From contig JASDFA010000010.1 of NCBI GenBank assembly GCA_035772735.1, positions 33,295,501-33,359,500 on the forward strand: a DNA stretch of 64,000 nt. Reading direction: 5' to 3'. The position numbers and the translations under genes were made by a program. Shown here in pieces: positions 1 through 10,611 of the stretch. The notes beneath the pieces were generated by a model. It saw only the letters and a list, made by a program, of their open reading frames with translations. It did not search any database and was not told the DNA's origin. Numbering within the stretch: the first letter of the stretch is position 1; every line of letters starts with the position of its first letter. The stretch comes from Datura wrightii (Eukaryota; Streptophyta; Magnoliopsida; Solanales; Solanaceae).

Positions 1-1025
1 AGAAATGATTAAGCATGAAGAGAATACAAAATAAATATTTAGTATTGGTTTAGAATCACTTTGTGCAACCCTAGCTTTTTAATCCACCATGGTTCCCACA
101 ACCCTAGCTATGGCGGTTTTAGCCTCTCATGGTTGTAAGGTTGTGATTTGCATTCATGACTAAGAACATAAATCAATACTTACAAATATGGATGATAAAG
201 AAACTTCTTTTAATAAATCAGCAAAATCTTCAAGAACAAGTACTAAGAAATAGAAGAATTCAAGAAAGGGTTGATCACAAGTTGAATCTACTCAATTCTC
301 TCCTTTCTCAATGTTTTCTAACTATTCTCTCGCATCCACACATGTTCTCTTGAAAAACAAAACATAAAACATATTTATATAGACATAAAAATCCTTTTCC
401 TAGGCTAACAAGGTGAATTTCCATATCTGGTTCCTCCAGTGCCACGACCAATCCTACGATCCGTACCCTGAACCTACGAGTCGTACCTTCCTCTTGTAGA
501 TTGTTGACTGGACGAATTTTGGCTAAGTGTTGGATACTGGTACAACTCGTACCTACGTCCTACGAGTCATACTATGCTTCCATGGCTTTGAAATAATTTT
601 GAAGTCCATCACGAATGGTATGGTAAGATTCATACCTTTGTTCCATGATTCGTACTGTCAATCCATAGCAGGAGTCAGCCTCTTGTGCAAATCTTCTGAA
701 TCTTTTCATGACTTCTTCATCACGACTTGTACAAGCTTTGTACGAATCGTACTGAGACTCGTATAATGCACCTCTTCATCCTTAGCCTTCTGCAACTTCT
801 CACGACCAGCAGTACAACTCGTAAGACCTTCCTACGGCTTGTACTGTGTACTGTGAGTTGAGCCTATTTTATACACGTTTAGGTTATCTTTTGCGCATTT
901 TAGCTCCAACCCCAATTTATAATGTAACCAAAGGAAAAATTCCTTATATCCATATAAATATACCTATGTCCATGCTATTTTCTCAGTTTTGAGAGTCGAA
1001 AGTGTTGTAAATCCACAGCACATCA
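1..1025 (-). mobile_element. 3' LTR of element B (partial, cut by window edge)
   Basis: This stretch aligns base for base, with scattered differences, to 18931-19959, so it is the second LTR of the same minus-strand element. Its right boundary is set where the two copies stop matching, after AGCACATCA (1017-1025); read on the minus strand the LTR therefore begins TGATGTGCT. About 560 bp of R/U5 lie left of the window. A TATA-like CTATATAAATAT reads on the minus strand at about 372-383. Between it and the U3 start are many short palindromes of the type TACGAGTCGTA (about 440-860). The small ORFs inside are not genes. Confidence 0.9.
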
Positions 1026-2663
1026 ACACCCTCAACTTAAGACTTTTGCATGTCCTCAGGCAAAGAAAAAAAAATTAACATGGCGCTCAACTAGAAAATA
1101 ATATTAAGATACTACAACCAATACTTAAACAAAACTTGCGATTTCCATACAACCTCTTCTTACCCTTTTTGAAGGACCAATATCAGCTAATGTACCACAA
1201 GCAACCACAAAACATAATAAACAGGGATCAAGACATGTCATCTAGCTATCAATAGACAATCAAGATATCACCAATGTTTTCGCAAATACCAATCATAAAA
1301 GTAAACATAATCCGTGTACCCTCACATCAAATGAAGTCCCCGCTCATATATATGCAGTGTCAAACATTGCATGGGACTAAACAAGTAAGGAACTCACTTT
1401 CACAAAGAAGTTCCAAGTACCACATATCAGATACCATAAGCTTGCCCTTATTTTCTCTGCTTCGGTTTGTCGGATGGTCAAATTAGGATCACTATAGGAC
1501 TTGACATAGATTTTAGTGTAGGCTTAGGACTGGACATGATAAATATGAGAGATTTTTATGTGACGATCCCTTCCTTGGCACCACATACATCCGCTTCACC
1601 TCTTACCTACTTCACCCTTTATTCTTTCATTCCCTTTTCTTCCCTTTTCACCTCTTTTGTGTACATTTGCATGGGTGTGGTGTATTTTCAATTATTTCAG
1701 AATTTTCATTTTCTTTTGAAATTTCTTTTTTCAAGATTCTCAATATCTTTAATCTCTTTTCTTTTCACCTCACCACACCTCATTTATCACACTTTTTCTC
1801 TTTTCGTTCACATTTTCTCGTTCCTACCATTTACGCACCCCTACTCTAGCCACCCTCAACTTAAGGATTTTTCCTATGTGGAGGTTCACAATATCCAAGG
1901 AAGGACCAGGGCCAAAATAGGATCATTCTAAACAAATGGGTACAGTTCATTGGTTAATCAAAGAAAAAATATGGGTCAATTAAGGCTCAAACTTGGGATT
2001 AAGGGATTCATGTAATTTTTGTAGGGTTATATAGGAAAAAGTGAGCTAAACAAAAATGGCCTATGATCATATCCTAACCAACCATCCTTGGACTATGCAA
2101 AGACCAACCGGGCAAGTTCTAGATTTTCAACAGAATACCAAACTAAGTACTATACCTCACTCACTCATAGTAAATGAACTATTTTCACCTCACATGTCTG
2201 GTTTATACATGGCTTTACAAGACTACTTATGTTAATAAACTAAATGACATCAAAAGATCCACAAAAATCATGCATGCAGTTACAAATATATGGCTAATGT
2301 ATCAAAAAAATTAAAACAGGGTCAAATTTGAAATATTTCAAATACCAAAACTAGTGCAATTTATTGGATGAGCAATCCTAAGCTACTTTCTAATCAAACA
2401 AATATCACAAACTAAGAAAAATAAAAATCTGAAACATGCTAGTTCTACTACATAGCATGCCTGAGGGAAAAGAAACACGGCAAGAAAAACCCTTAGACGA
2501 ATTAAAAAATTCCCCAAAAATCAAAAGTACACCCCTCCCTTTTTCTGAGTCGTGGGTTGTTCATGTGGTAGAGGAGTCAGATTGGGTATAAAGTTTAAAT
2601 TGGTGATGGGGGCAGATTTAAAAATCTGGGCCGGGTCTGGTTAAGTTATTTATTTTACCCATC

Positions 2664-2900
2664 ACGACTCGTACCACTAGTTGTAGGAAGTCCCTACGAC
2701 TCATCCCTTGGTCTCGTAAGTTAGAATTTTAAAGACTTACCTGGGGAACTACGAGTACATACGAGTCATACAACTGAGGTACGATCCATATGATGACTTG
2801 TAGGTCAGAGCTTTGAATTATTTCTCTGATCCTCACCATGACTGTTGCTACTCCTCTTAGGATACCATCCCGAGTCGTACTGAGAGCCGTAGCAGCTGTT
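2664..2900. repeat. Short palindrome cluster (ACGACTCGTAC type), internal to B
   Basis: The cluster includes ACGACTCGTACC, ACGACTCATCCC, ACGAGTACATACGAGTCATAC and GAGTCGTACTGAGAGCC. They are the same short palindrome found many times in B's own LTRs (440-860 and about 19370-19790). Here they sit in internal DNA downstream of the coding region. Their function is unknown. Confidence 0.55.
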
Positions 2901-2957
2901 GTTTTAGCATCTTATTTTTAGTTTCCCTATACACTGAGCACACATTAGTTCAATACC

Positions 2958-3076
2958 TTGGGTTTCCTTCTATGAAGCGCTTGATTTAACGTTGCGGCAT
3001 GATGCAGGTGGCCCGGTTAGATAGACTTCACCAAACCACCATTTGAGTTGCCCCCTAAGAAGCGCCTGATTTAGCA
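2958..3076 (-). repeat. Two copies of a post-pol motif (CAGGCGCTT...GGGGGCAAC)
   Basis: On the minus strand, 3045-3076 reads AAATCAGGCGCTTCTTAGGG followed by GGCAACTC, and 2958-2988 reads AAATCAAGCGCTTC followed by GGAAACCC. The same motif follows integrase in element A (10581-10610) and protease in element C (29001-29030). In B it lies within about 70 bp of the protease stop, so the whole RT-to-integrase block appears to be missing between them. Confidence 0.6.
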
Positions 3077-3115
3077 TAGAAACACGATGCAAGTCTCTTG
3101 ACTACTCAGAATTCG

Positions 3116-3632
3116 TCAAGATTCATACTCATCTTCTAGTGTTGAGATTACACTATATTGCTTGGGTTGCTTCATTGTCTGGCAGATGTTGAAAGTGACC
3201 TCTTCTTTGTTTAATTTGAACTTCAGTAGGCCAGCCTTCACATATACTAGAGCACTCTCAGTTTCAAGGAATGGTCTTCCCAAAATGATGGGGACCTCAT
3301 AATCAACCTCGCAATCCAAAATCACGAAGTCTGTTGGGAATATAAATTTTTCTACCTTGAAAAGCACATCGAATAGGATTTCCACTATCTTTTTAATAGT
3401 TCTGTCAACCATCAATAGCCGTATGTTGGTCAATGTGGGGGCTCCCAATCCCAATTTCTTGAACACTGCCAAGGGCATCAAATTAATGCTAGCTCCCAGA
3501 TCGTAGAGTTCCCTTGCGAAGTCGACATTGCCAATTGTGCATAGTATAGTGAAAGCACCTGGGTCTTCCTTCTTTTGAGCTAGGACCCTTGTAGCTTTGG
3601 CACTATAGTGATGTACATTATAAATAGGCTCA
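3116..3632 (-). pseudogene. Retrotransposon aspartic protease of element B (C-terminal part)
   Basis: This is the protease part of B's gag-pro reading frame, which would process the gag polyprotein inside virus-like particles. The ORF runs to a stop at 3116 and contains the active-site motif LYDLGASINLMP (DLGA in place of the retroviral DT/SGA, usual in Athila-type elements). Downstream are the flap-side segment and VPIILGRPFLETESA. The frame is open as far as the insertion point of A; beyond 3632 the ORF reads into A's LTR, so the apparent start (3679) is an artefact. The upstream part of the frame resumes at about 16300. No RT follows it. Confidence 0.85.
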
Positions 3633-3880
3633 TGATCTTGGGCAAATTTATATGCCCAAGTGATACTCAAATGTGTCATTTTAGCCTTGTTTATTTATTG
3701 ATGTTTATACATTCTCATGTGATTGATAATAAAATGTGAATTTATACTAACCAACATGATTAGAATTGTTTTGCAGGTGAAATACAATTTTGGGAAGCTA
3801 AAATGAGTGTTGGGAGAGATCGGGGTTGGACTCGAACGCGAGCAAGGGAAAAAGCACTTGAAGGCACAAATTAAAGGGGC

Positions 3881-4108
3881 TCCGCGATGGAGCCGTGTCA
3901 CGCTGCCATCGCGGATGCCTTCTGCCTGGATGGTGGAAGTTTGCCAAATTCCAGTGGAGGTGCGCGTTGGGGCCGTGGCACGTTGGCCTAGCCCCGTGTT
4001 GCACGTCGTGCCACGTTGGGACTAAGTACCTGGACGACTAAATTCCAGTAAGGGTCCGCGTCGGTGGTGTGTCACAGAGGCAGTGCTCCGTGATGCACTC
4101 CGTGACAC
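3881..4108. repeat. Three GC-rich inverted-repeat modules in U3 of A
   Basis: Module 1 pairs TCCGCGATGG (3881-3890) with CCATCGCGGA (3906-3915). Module 2 pairs GTGGCACG (3975-3982) with CGTGCCAC (4007-4014). Module 3 pairs GTGTCAC (4069-4075) with GTGACAC (4102-4108). The modules are separated by spacers containing AAATTCCAGT. They end about 35 bp before the TATA box, so they occupy the promoter-proximal enhancer position. Homologous modules are in the other LTRs of A and C and, unexpectedly, inside both elements. Confidence 0.8.
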
Positions 4109-4141
4109 GTTGCTTGTTATTTAGGGAAAAATTCCCACCAG

Positions 4142-4149
4142 TATAAATA
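4142..4149 (+). promoter_or_regulatory. TATA box of A's 5' LTR
   Basis: TATAAATA follows the GC-rich modules. The matching sites are 15394-15401 in the 3' LTR and, on the minus strand, 32476-32483 and 24021-24028 in C. It probably sets the start of the genomic RNA about 30 bp downstream. Confidence 0.7.
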
Positions 4150-5056
4150 GAACATTTAGATTCATTTTTAAGTATTCTGACTTGGTGGAGCAAGAACGTG
4201 GGTTACAGGCAGTTGAGGGGACGAAAATTTCAGGGTTTTTCTCTATATCCTTCTTCTTTAATTCAATTGCTTGTCTGTTTAACACTCATTTAACGATGTT
4301 TAATCCATAAATGAGTGGCTAAATCCTCTTCTTGCTGAGGTTAAGAACATTTTTATTGAAATATGATTATTGATCAATTTGGGGTTTCATCTTTTCTTCC
4401 GTGGTTGTTCTATTGATTCTTGTTCTTACAGCATTAATGTGTGGCCAACGTTAATGTACATCTAAAAAGTCCGGTTTCACTCGAGAGAGCAAGAAATTGG
4501 AAAGTTGTGAATTAATAGGATATGATCTTTTCTTAGTTTGGGAAAATTGAGAATTGATTTACCTTCAAGATAGAAATATACCTGAAAGTCGTATTAGTCA
4601 ATTAAGGAATCAGTTTTGTATGGCTAGAACATGAATTTCGTTTTATCACAGAAATGTAGGTGGACGGTTCATGATTCTTAAGTTGGGTTAAATACGAGAG
4701 TTTTAATCCATTGGCAATAATTGTTGACTAGCAACCGGAGGAAAGATTAACCAAAGTGTATCATTAATTTGTTTCAATACACGTTCGTTCTAACCTCAGC
4801 ATGCTCAAATTCATAGTTCAGACTCAAATTATATAATTGTTTTAGACTTAGTATAAAATTAGAAATCAAAGTACTAAACTTTTCTTTACACTGTTGTCTG
4901 CATTTTTAGAGTAAAGTATAGTGACACTTGAGTAGATTGTCACCCTCGCCCAGTCCCTGTGGGATCGATACTTGGCTTACTTAAGCCACTTTACTACTTG
5001 TTCAACCACGTGCACTTGCGTGTAGCTATATACCCAAAAGCACCCGAACAAGTTTT

Positions 5057-5074
5057 TGGCGCCGTTGCCGGGGA
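5057..5074 (+). promoter_or_regulatory. Primer-binding site, tRNA-Asp type
   Basis: TGGCGCCGTTGCCGGGGA lies just inside the 5' LTR. This 18-mer is the usual tRNA-Asp primer site of Athila-lineage elements. The identical sequence is at 31542-31559 on the minus strand in C. Confidence 0.9.
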
Positions 5075-5202
5075 CTGGCAATTGGTGAATTTTTCTTAAG
5101 TGTTAATTTACTATATTCTTTTCTTAGTGTTGACAACTTGGTCTTAGCCTGTATTTTGCAGATACTAATCTCTGTTGAACACTGGCAATAGACAAGGAGC
5201 TG

Positions 5203-6888
5203 GTGAACTCATATTTAGAGCCTGAAAGACAATTTCATCGTCAAAGGAGAGAAGCTCTAGAGAAAAAGTTACCGTTGCTCAGACAAACAATCATGGAGCA
5301 ACAACAGAATCCACCAGTTGTAGGGGCAATGTTAGTGCCTGAGGAAATGGCAGCTAGGCCGGTTCTCGAGGTGGCAATCCCACATGCTAACAATGTCACA
5401 TCTCGCATCCGCAAACCTGAGCCAGGAGGGAGGTTCGAGCTCAAACAAAACTTGGTGCAATTGCTGCACACCAGCGGGCAGCTCACAGGTCTCCCTGATG
5501 AGGATCCACAACAGCATCTCCAAAATGTTTTGGAGATAAGTGACACTTACATCCCCACTGGAGTGTCATCAGATTATGTCAGGCTTACATTGTTCCCATT
5601 TTCACTATTGGGAGAAGCCAAGAGGTGGTTGAAAGCTGAGCCACCTAATTCTATTACTACGTGGGATGATCTTGCAAGGAAATTCTTGATACTATTTTTT
5701 CCATTCGGCAAAACAGCAAGACGTAGTAGTCAAATTCTAAGTTTTAAACAGAGAGAGGGAGAGAATCTGTATCAGGCTTGGGAGAGATTCAAGTCTATGT
5801 TGCGGGATTATCCTCCTCATCATCAATCCAATGATATGCTGGTGCACACTTTTATAGAGGGTTTGGAACCCTATACAAAGATCTTGCTAGACTCAGCAGC
5901 TGGGGGAAAAGCATTGGAGAAAACTTATGAGGAGCTGTATACCTTGTTAAACCGTATTTCGCAGGGAAATCCGGAGTGGAATGTTGATTCGTCAAGAGGA
6001 GGAACAAGGAAAGCAGCAAGAGTCCTAGAAGTGGATGGTTTTACAGCTATTGCTGCACAGATAGCTGCTTTACAGAATCAACTCAACACCCACTTCAGTA
6101 ACATGACAGTGAACCAGATTTAAGCCCCAGTGAATGTAGTGCAGCAGATTTGGTGTGAAGTGTGCGGGAGTAGTGAGCACTCAGCCAAGTGTTGTGGAGC
6201 AAATCCTGATTCGGTGAACTTTTTGGGAAATGTATAGAGGAACAACCACCAACAGTATGGCAACAGTTACAATTCCAACTGGAGGAATCACCCGAATTTC
6301 TCTTGGGGTAGTAACAACCATCAAGGGCAAAGTTCGAGTCAGGGGGGGAAAAGGAATCAAGGAGGGCAGCAGAACTATAAGGCACAATATAGAAACAACA
6401 ATACACCTCCTCCGCCACCATCACCCAGCATTGAGGAGATGTTCAAGACAATGATAGCTAACCAAGCTCAGTTGCAGGCTGACTATGTGAAATTGGCAGC
6501 CGAGGTAAAGAACAACCAGTTAGCTACTAAGGCACTTGAATATCAATTTGGGCAATTTGCTGGAGCCCAAAACACCAGGCCTAGAGGAGGACTCCCAAGC
6601 GACACAGATCCCAACCCCAAACAAGTGAATGCAGTGACCACAAGGAGTGGTTTGCAGCTTAAAGAGGTGGAACCAGAAAGACCACCTCAACAATCGGGAG
6701 CAACAGAAGTTGAGAGGGAGCAATTTGATGAGAGTGGGAAGAAAAATGAGGCTGCATCAGAAAGACCACCACCCCCGTTCCCTCAAAGACTAAAGAAACA
6801 CAAGGAGGAGGCGTGTTTCAAGAAATTCATGGAGGTGCTAAAACAGGTACATATTAACTTACCTCTTGTTGATGTTTTGCATGGAGTG
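5203..6888 (+). pseudogene. gag of element A
   Basis: Encodes the capsid/nucleocapsid polyprotein. The N-terminus has LEPERQFHRQRREA, comparable to the NPEIERT-type start of Athila gag. The capsid core includes WDDLARKF and the RFKSMLRDYP-type segment at about 5660-5830. A zinc knuckle of form CX2CX4HX4C (CEVCGSSEHSAKCC) lies at 6154-6195. The frame is interrupted by TAA at 6121 and TAG at 6235 and then continues in the same frame past a PPPPPSPS linker into the protease. There is no ATG between the in-frame TGA at 5176 and the ATG at 5293, although the intervening residues are conserved in C; 5203 is a GTG. Confidence 0.88.
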
Positions 6889-7537
6889 CCGAAGTACGCA
6901 AAATACATTAAGGACATCTTGGCGAACAAAATTCGGTTGACTGAGTATGCTATGGTGGCTCTCACAGAGGAGTGCACTTCCCGGATACAAAACCGATTGC
7001 CCACAAATCTCAAGGATCCTGGGAGCTTTACTATACAAATTACCTTTGGGCAGAGTATCCGAGCTCGCGGATTATGTGATTTGGGAGCGAGCATTAATTT
7101 GATGCCGTCATCGGTATTCAAGAAGATGGGTCTGGGGAGTCCTAGACCAACAACAGTGATCTTGCAACTAGCGGATTTGTCCTTAGCCAGATGGCATTGT
7201 GGAGGATGTGCTAGTGCAAGTGGGCTCCCTTATCTTCCCGGTAGATTTCGTCGTGCTGGATTTTGAGCCAGACGTAGAAGTCCCATTTATTTTGGGACGT
7301 CCTTTATTGGCGACCGGGAAAGCATTGATTGATGTAGCTGCAGGGCAGCTAACTATGCGAGCACATGAAAAAGTTGAGGTATTTGATATGTTTATGGCCA
7401 TGAAGCTGCCGGCTATACATGAGGAGCTCTCAGCAATCAATGTGGTTGAACAAGAAGAAATTCGTCAGATTGTTGAATCTCAAGACCCACTAGAAAGAGT
7501 GTTGATGAACTCTGATCAGTTAGAGATAGAGACACTT
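6889..7537 (+). pseudogene. Aspartic protease of element A
   Basis: Continuous with gag. The active-site motif is LCDLGASINLMPSSVF at about 7072-7119, followed by LGSPRPTTVILQLAD. Compared with C, about 5 bp are missing near 7185-7195, so the frame moves. The second half, including VPFILGRPLLATGKA, is read from about 7199. A further single-base shift near 7535 returns to the RT frame. The protease is therefore not translatable as one chain. Confidence 0.85.
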
Positions 7538-9180
7538 ATGAGGTGGTACAAATGCTGAATGAGTCACAAAGGCATCCGAGGAAACCGGAATTTCAATCTT
7601 TGATGAGATCTTTGGAACCATTGCCGAAACCATCCATTGAGGAAGCACCAAAGTTGGAATTGAAAGAATTATCTTCCCATTTAAAGTATGTCTTTCTGGG
7701 GGAAGATGAGATGTTGCCGGTTATCATCTCCGCAGAATTGACAGAGGCACAGGAGAAGGAAGCAGTGGGTGTCCTTAGAAAAAGGAAGAAAGCAATGGGT
7801 TGGCAAATGTCAGATATTCAGGGTATCAATCCAGCTTTTTGCACACACAGGATTTTCATGGAGACAGGAGCAAAACCAACCGTTCAGTTGCAACGAAGGC
7901 TAAATCCAGCAATGAAGGATGTGGTTAGGAAAGAAATAATTAAGTGGCTTGATGCAGGTGTGGTCTACCCGATTTCAGATAATGAAAGGGTCAGCCCCGT
8001 TCAGTGCATTCCAAAGAAAGGAGGGATGACCGTGGTCATCACTGAGAAAAATGAGCTGAGTCCTACACGAACCATCACAGGTTGGCGGATTTGCATGGAC
8101 TATAGAAAGCTTAATGAAGCCACAAGGAAAGATCATTATCCTATCCCATTCATTGATCAAATATTAGATAGGTTGGCTGGACAGGAATATTATTGTTTCC
8201 TTGATGGGTTCTTTGGTTATAACCAAATAGCCATAGCTCCGGAGGACCAAGAGAAGACTACTTTTACCTATCCTTATGGGACATATGCTTTTAGGCGGAT
8301 GCCGTTTTGGTTATGAAATGCACCTGCCACATTCTAGAGATGCATGATGGCTATTTTCCACGACATGGTGGAGGATTTTGTTGAGGTATTCATGGATGAT
8401 TTTTCTGTTTTCGGTAATTCGTTTGCTACTTGTTTGCAGAATCTTGACAGGGTGCTGGCTCGCTGTGAGGAATCCAACCTTGTACTAAACTGGGAGAAAT
8501 GCCATTTCTTAGTTAAGGAGGGTATTGTCCTTGGCCACAAAGTGTCTCGCAAGGGGTTGGAAGTCGATCGTGCTAAGATCGAGGTTATTGAGAAGTTACC
8601 ACCACCTGTGTCAGTGAAAGGTGTGCGCAGTTTTCTTGGGCATGTAGGGTTCTACAGATGGTTCATCAAAAACTTTTCCAAAATTTCTAGACCATTATGC
8701 AGATTGTTAGAAAAAGAGGTAAAATTTGAGTTGGATGATGAGTGTGTCAAAGCATTCGAGGAGTTGAAGCAGAAATTGATAGAAGCACCTATCCTTACTT
8801 CTCCGGATTGGGGACAACCATTTGAGTTGATGTGTGATGTGAGCGATGTGGCTGTGGGAGCTGTATTGGGGTAGAGGAAAAATAGAATCTTTCATTCTAT
8901 TCATTATGCAAGCAAAACGCTAAATATGGCCCAAAGCAATTATACAGTAACGGAGAAGGAGATGCTAGCATTGGTGTTTGCATTTGACAAATTTAAGTCC
9001 TATTTGGTGGGTTCAAAAGTAGTGGTGTAGACCGATCATGCAGCGATTCGGTACCTGTTTAACAAGAAGGATGCTAAGCCTAGGCTGATCAGATGGATCT
9101 TGTTGTTGCAAGAGTTCGACCTTGAGATTAAGGACAGAAAAGGGAGTGAAAATCTGGTGACAGATCACTTATCGCGATTG
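7538..9180 (+). pseudogene. Reverse transcriptase and RNase H of element A
   Basis: The RT fingers and palm are recognisable: VYPISDN..VSPVQCIPKK, GWRICMDYRKLN, and the catalytic FMDD at 8389-8400 (Athila-type version of YXDD). RNase H follows with FELMCDVSD at about 8820 and [10 protein letters not shown] at about 9031. In-frame stops: TGA 8314, TAG 8335, TAG 8872, TAG 9028. Two of these (8335, 8872) stand where the family normally has Gln (CAG). No large indel is visible, so the domain order and length are intact apart from stops. Confidence 0.9.
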
Positions 9181-10541
9181 GAGAGCCGGTCGCATGTGAA
9201 GGAAGGTGATAACATCAATGAGGAGTTCCCGGATGAGCAGCTTTTGGCAGTAGGGGAAGCTGAAGTTCCCTGGTACGCAGACATAGTCAACTTGCTAGTA
9301 AGTGGAGTCTAACCACCTGAGGCAACAGTCCAGCAGAGAAGAAAATTGAGGCATGATTGTCAGTACATTGTTTGGGATGAACCATACTTATTTAAATAGG
9401 GACCGGATCAGGTGATGAAAAGATGCATCCCGGAGAGTCAGGTTGCAGAGGTGTTGAGGAGTTGTCACTCTTCGTTGTATGGGGGGAACCATGGAGGCGA
9501 GCGGACAGCGCACAAGGTTCTACAGTCAGGGTTCTTTTGGCCAACACTGTTTAGAGACTCTACGGCATACGTCAAAATGTGTGATAGATGTCAGCGTACA
9601 GGAACAATTGGTAGAAGACAAGAGATGCCGCTGCAGAATATACTGGAAGTAGAGACCTTTGATGTATGGGGCATTGATTTCATGGGCCCGTTCCCACCGT
9701 CATTTGGTAATCGTTACATCTTGGTGGCCGTAGATTATGTATCAAAATGGTGGAAGCAATAGCTTACCCCAGGAATGACAACAAGGTGGTAACAAAATTT
9801 GTGAAAAAACACATTCTCACCAGGTTCGGGACACCCCGAGCCATTATCAGTGATGGAGGGGCTCATTTTGTCAATGCAAGTTTCAAGAAGTTACTAGCCA
9901 AGTATGGGGTGCGCCACAAGGTGGCAACAGCATACCACCCCCAAACTAGTGGGCAAGTAGAGGTGTCGAATAGAGAAGTAAAGCAGATTCTTCAGAAAAC
10001 AGTAATTACACAATAGAATGATTGGTCAAGCAAACTTGATGATGCGTTGTGGGCATACAGAACTGCTTACAAGACACCAATTGGAACTTTACCATACCGA
10101 TTGGTCTATGGTAAAGCGTGTCATCTGCCAGTGGAGCTAGAGCACTGAGCCTTCTGGGCCTTAAGAAAATTGAATATGGACTTAGAGCTAGCGGGCAAGA
10201 AGAGACTAATGCAACTCAGTGAACTTGAAGAGTTCCGCTGGCATGCTTATGAGAGTGCTAAGTACTACAAGGAAAAAACAAAAAGGTGGCATGACAAGCA
10301 TGTGGTGCATCGTATTTTGGAGACGGGGCAGAAAGTATTGCTCTTCAATTCAAGATTGAAGTTGTTTCCAGGAAAGCTGAGGTCCAAATGGTCAGGGCCA
10401 TTTGAGGTGGTCAGAATGACTCCGCACGGGGCAGTAGAATTGTGGCAAGAAGATCGGAGTGCCACGTTCTTGGTCAATGGGCAAAGATGTAAGCCCTACA
10501 GGGTGAGGACGGCGGTCGAGAGAAAACGTCCGTCACCCTAG
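9181..10541 (+). pseudogene. Integrase of element A
   Basis: Contains the HHCC zinc-binding region ([18 protein letters not shown] through MCDRCQR, about 9460-9590) and the catalytic core. The DDE residues lie in IDFMGPFP (about 9676), IISDGGAHF (about 9850) and GQVEVSNRE (about 9960). The C-terminal part ends at 10541 with no chromodomain, as expected for a non-chromovirus. Breaks: TAA 9310, TAG 9397, a 1-bp loss near 9750, TAG 10014 and TGA 10146 (ancestral Arg codon). Confidence 0.88.
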
Positions 10542-10580
10542 AAGATGGCTAAGCAGAATGACGTCAAGCCGCGACGGTAA

Positions 10581-10611
10581 ACCAGGCGCTGCACGGGAGG
10601 CAACCCGTGAA
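10581..10611 (+). promoter_or_regulatory. Post-pol hairpin motif
   Basis: CAGGCGCT is followed by a perfect stem-loop, CACGGG-AGGCAA-CCCGTG (10592-10609), about 40 bp after the integrase stop. The same motif with the same stem is at 29001-29018 in C, and degenerate copies are in B. I recall similar GGGAGGCAACCC motifs after pol in other plant Ty3 elements. The role is unknown. Confidence 0.65.

Larger units (their letters stand above)
1026..3115 (-). other. Non-coding 3' region of element B
   Basis: This lies between B's protease ORF and its 3' LTR and holds no RT, RNase H or integrase. A pyrimidine-rich tract spans about 1580-1850. CCACCCTCAACTTAA occurs at about 1850, and a similar CACCCTCAACTTAA next to the LTR at about 1027-1040; on the minus strand these read as polypurine-tract-like sequence. 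Part of it (about 2040-2100) resembles 35740-35800 in remnant L. The 70-154 codon ORFs here have no recognisable domain. Confidence 0.6.
3633..5050 (+). mobile_element. 5' LTR of element A
   Basis: The boundaries come from the match to 14885-16294. TG starts at 3633 and CA ends at 5050, followed after six bases by the primer-binding site. U3 holds three GC-rich inverted-repeat modules, then TATAAATA at 4142-4149. R/U5 contains the GGGATCGATACTTGGCTTAC stretch near 4961 and ends GCACCCGAACA. The short ORFs on either strand (for example 3807-4025) arise from the GC-rich modules and are not genes. Confidence 0.92.

Noticed and set aside
1467..1931. 154-codon ORF on the plus strand
   Set aside because: Lies in the antisense of B's 3' non-coding region, is Ser/Phe/Leu-rich from a pyrimidine tract, and has no domain.
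3807..4025. ORFs in the LTRs of A and C (also at 15059, 23911, 32366 and on the opposite strands)
   Set aside because: They appear in each LTR copy because the GC-rich modules lack stops. The protein sequence varies freely and has no known domain.
5241..5546. Antisense ORFs within gag (also 6095-6424 and 6783-7121)
   Set aside because: Mirror images of coding sequence in another frame; not conserved as proteins.
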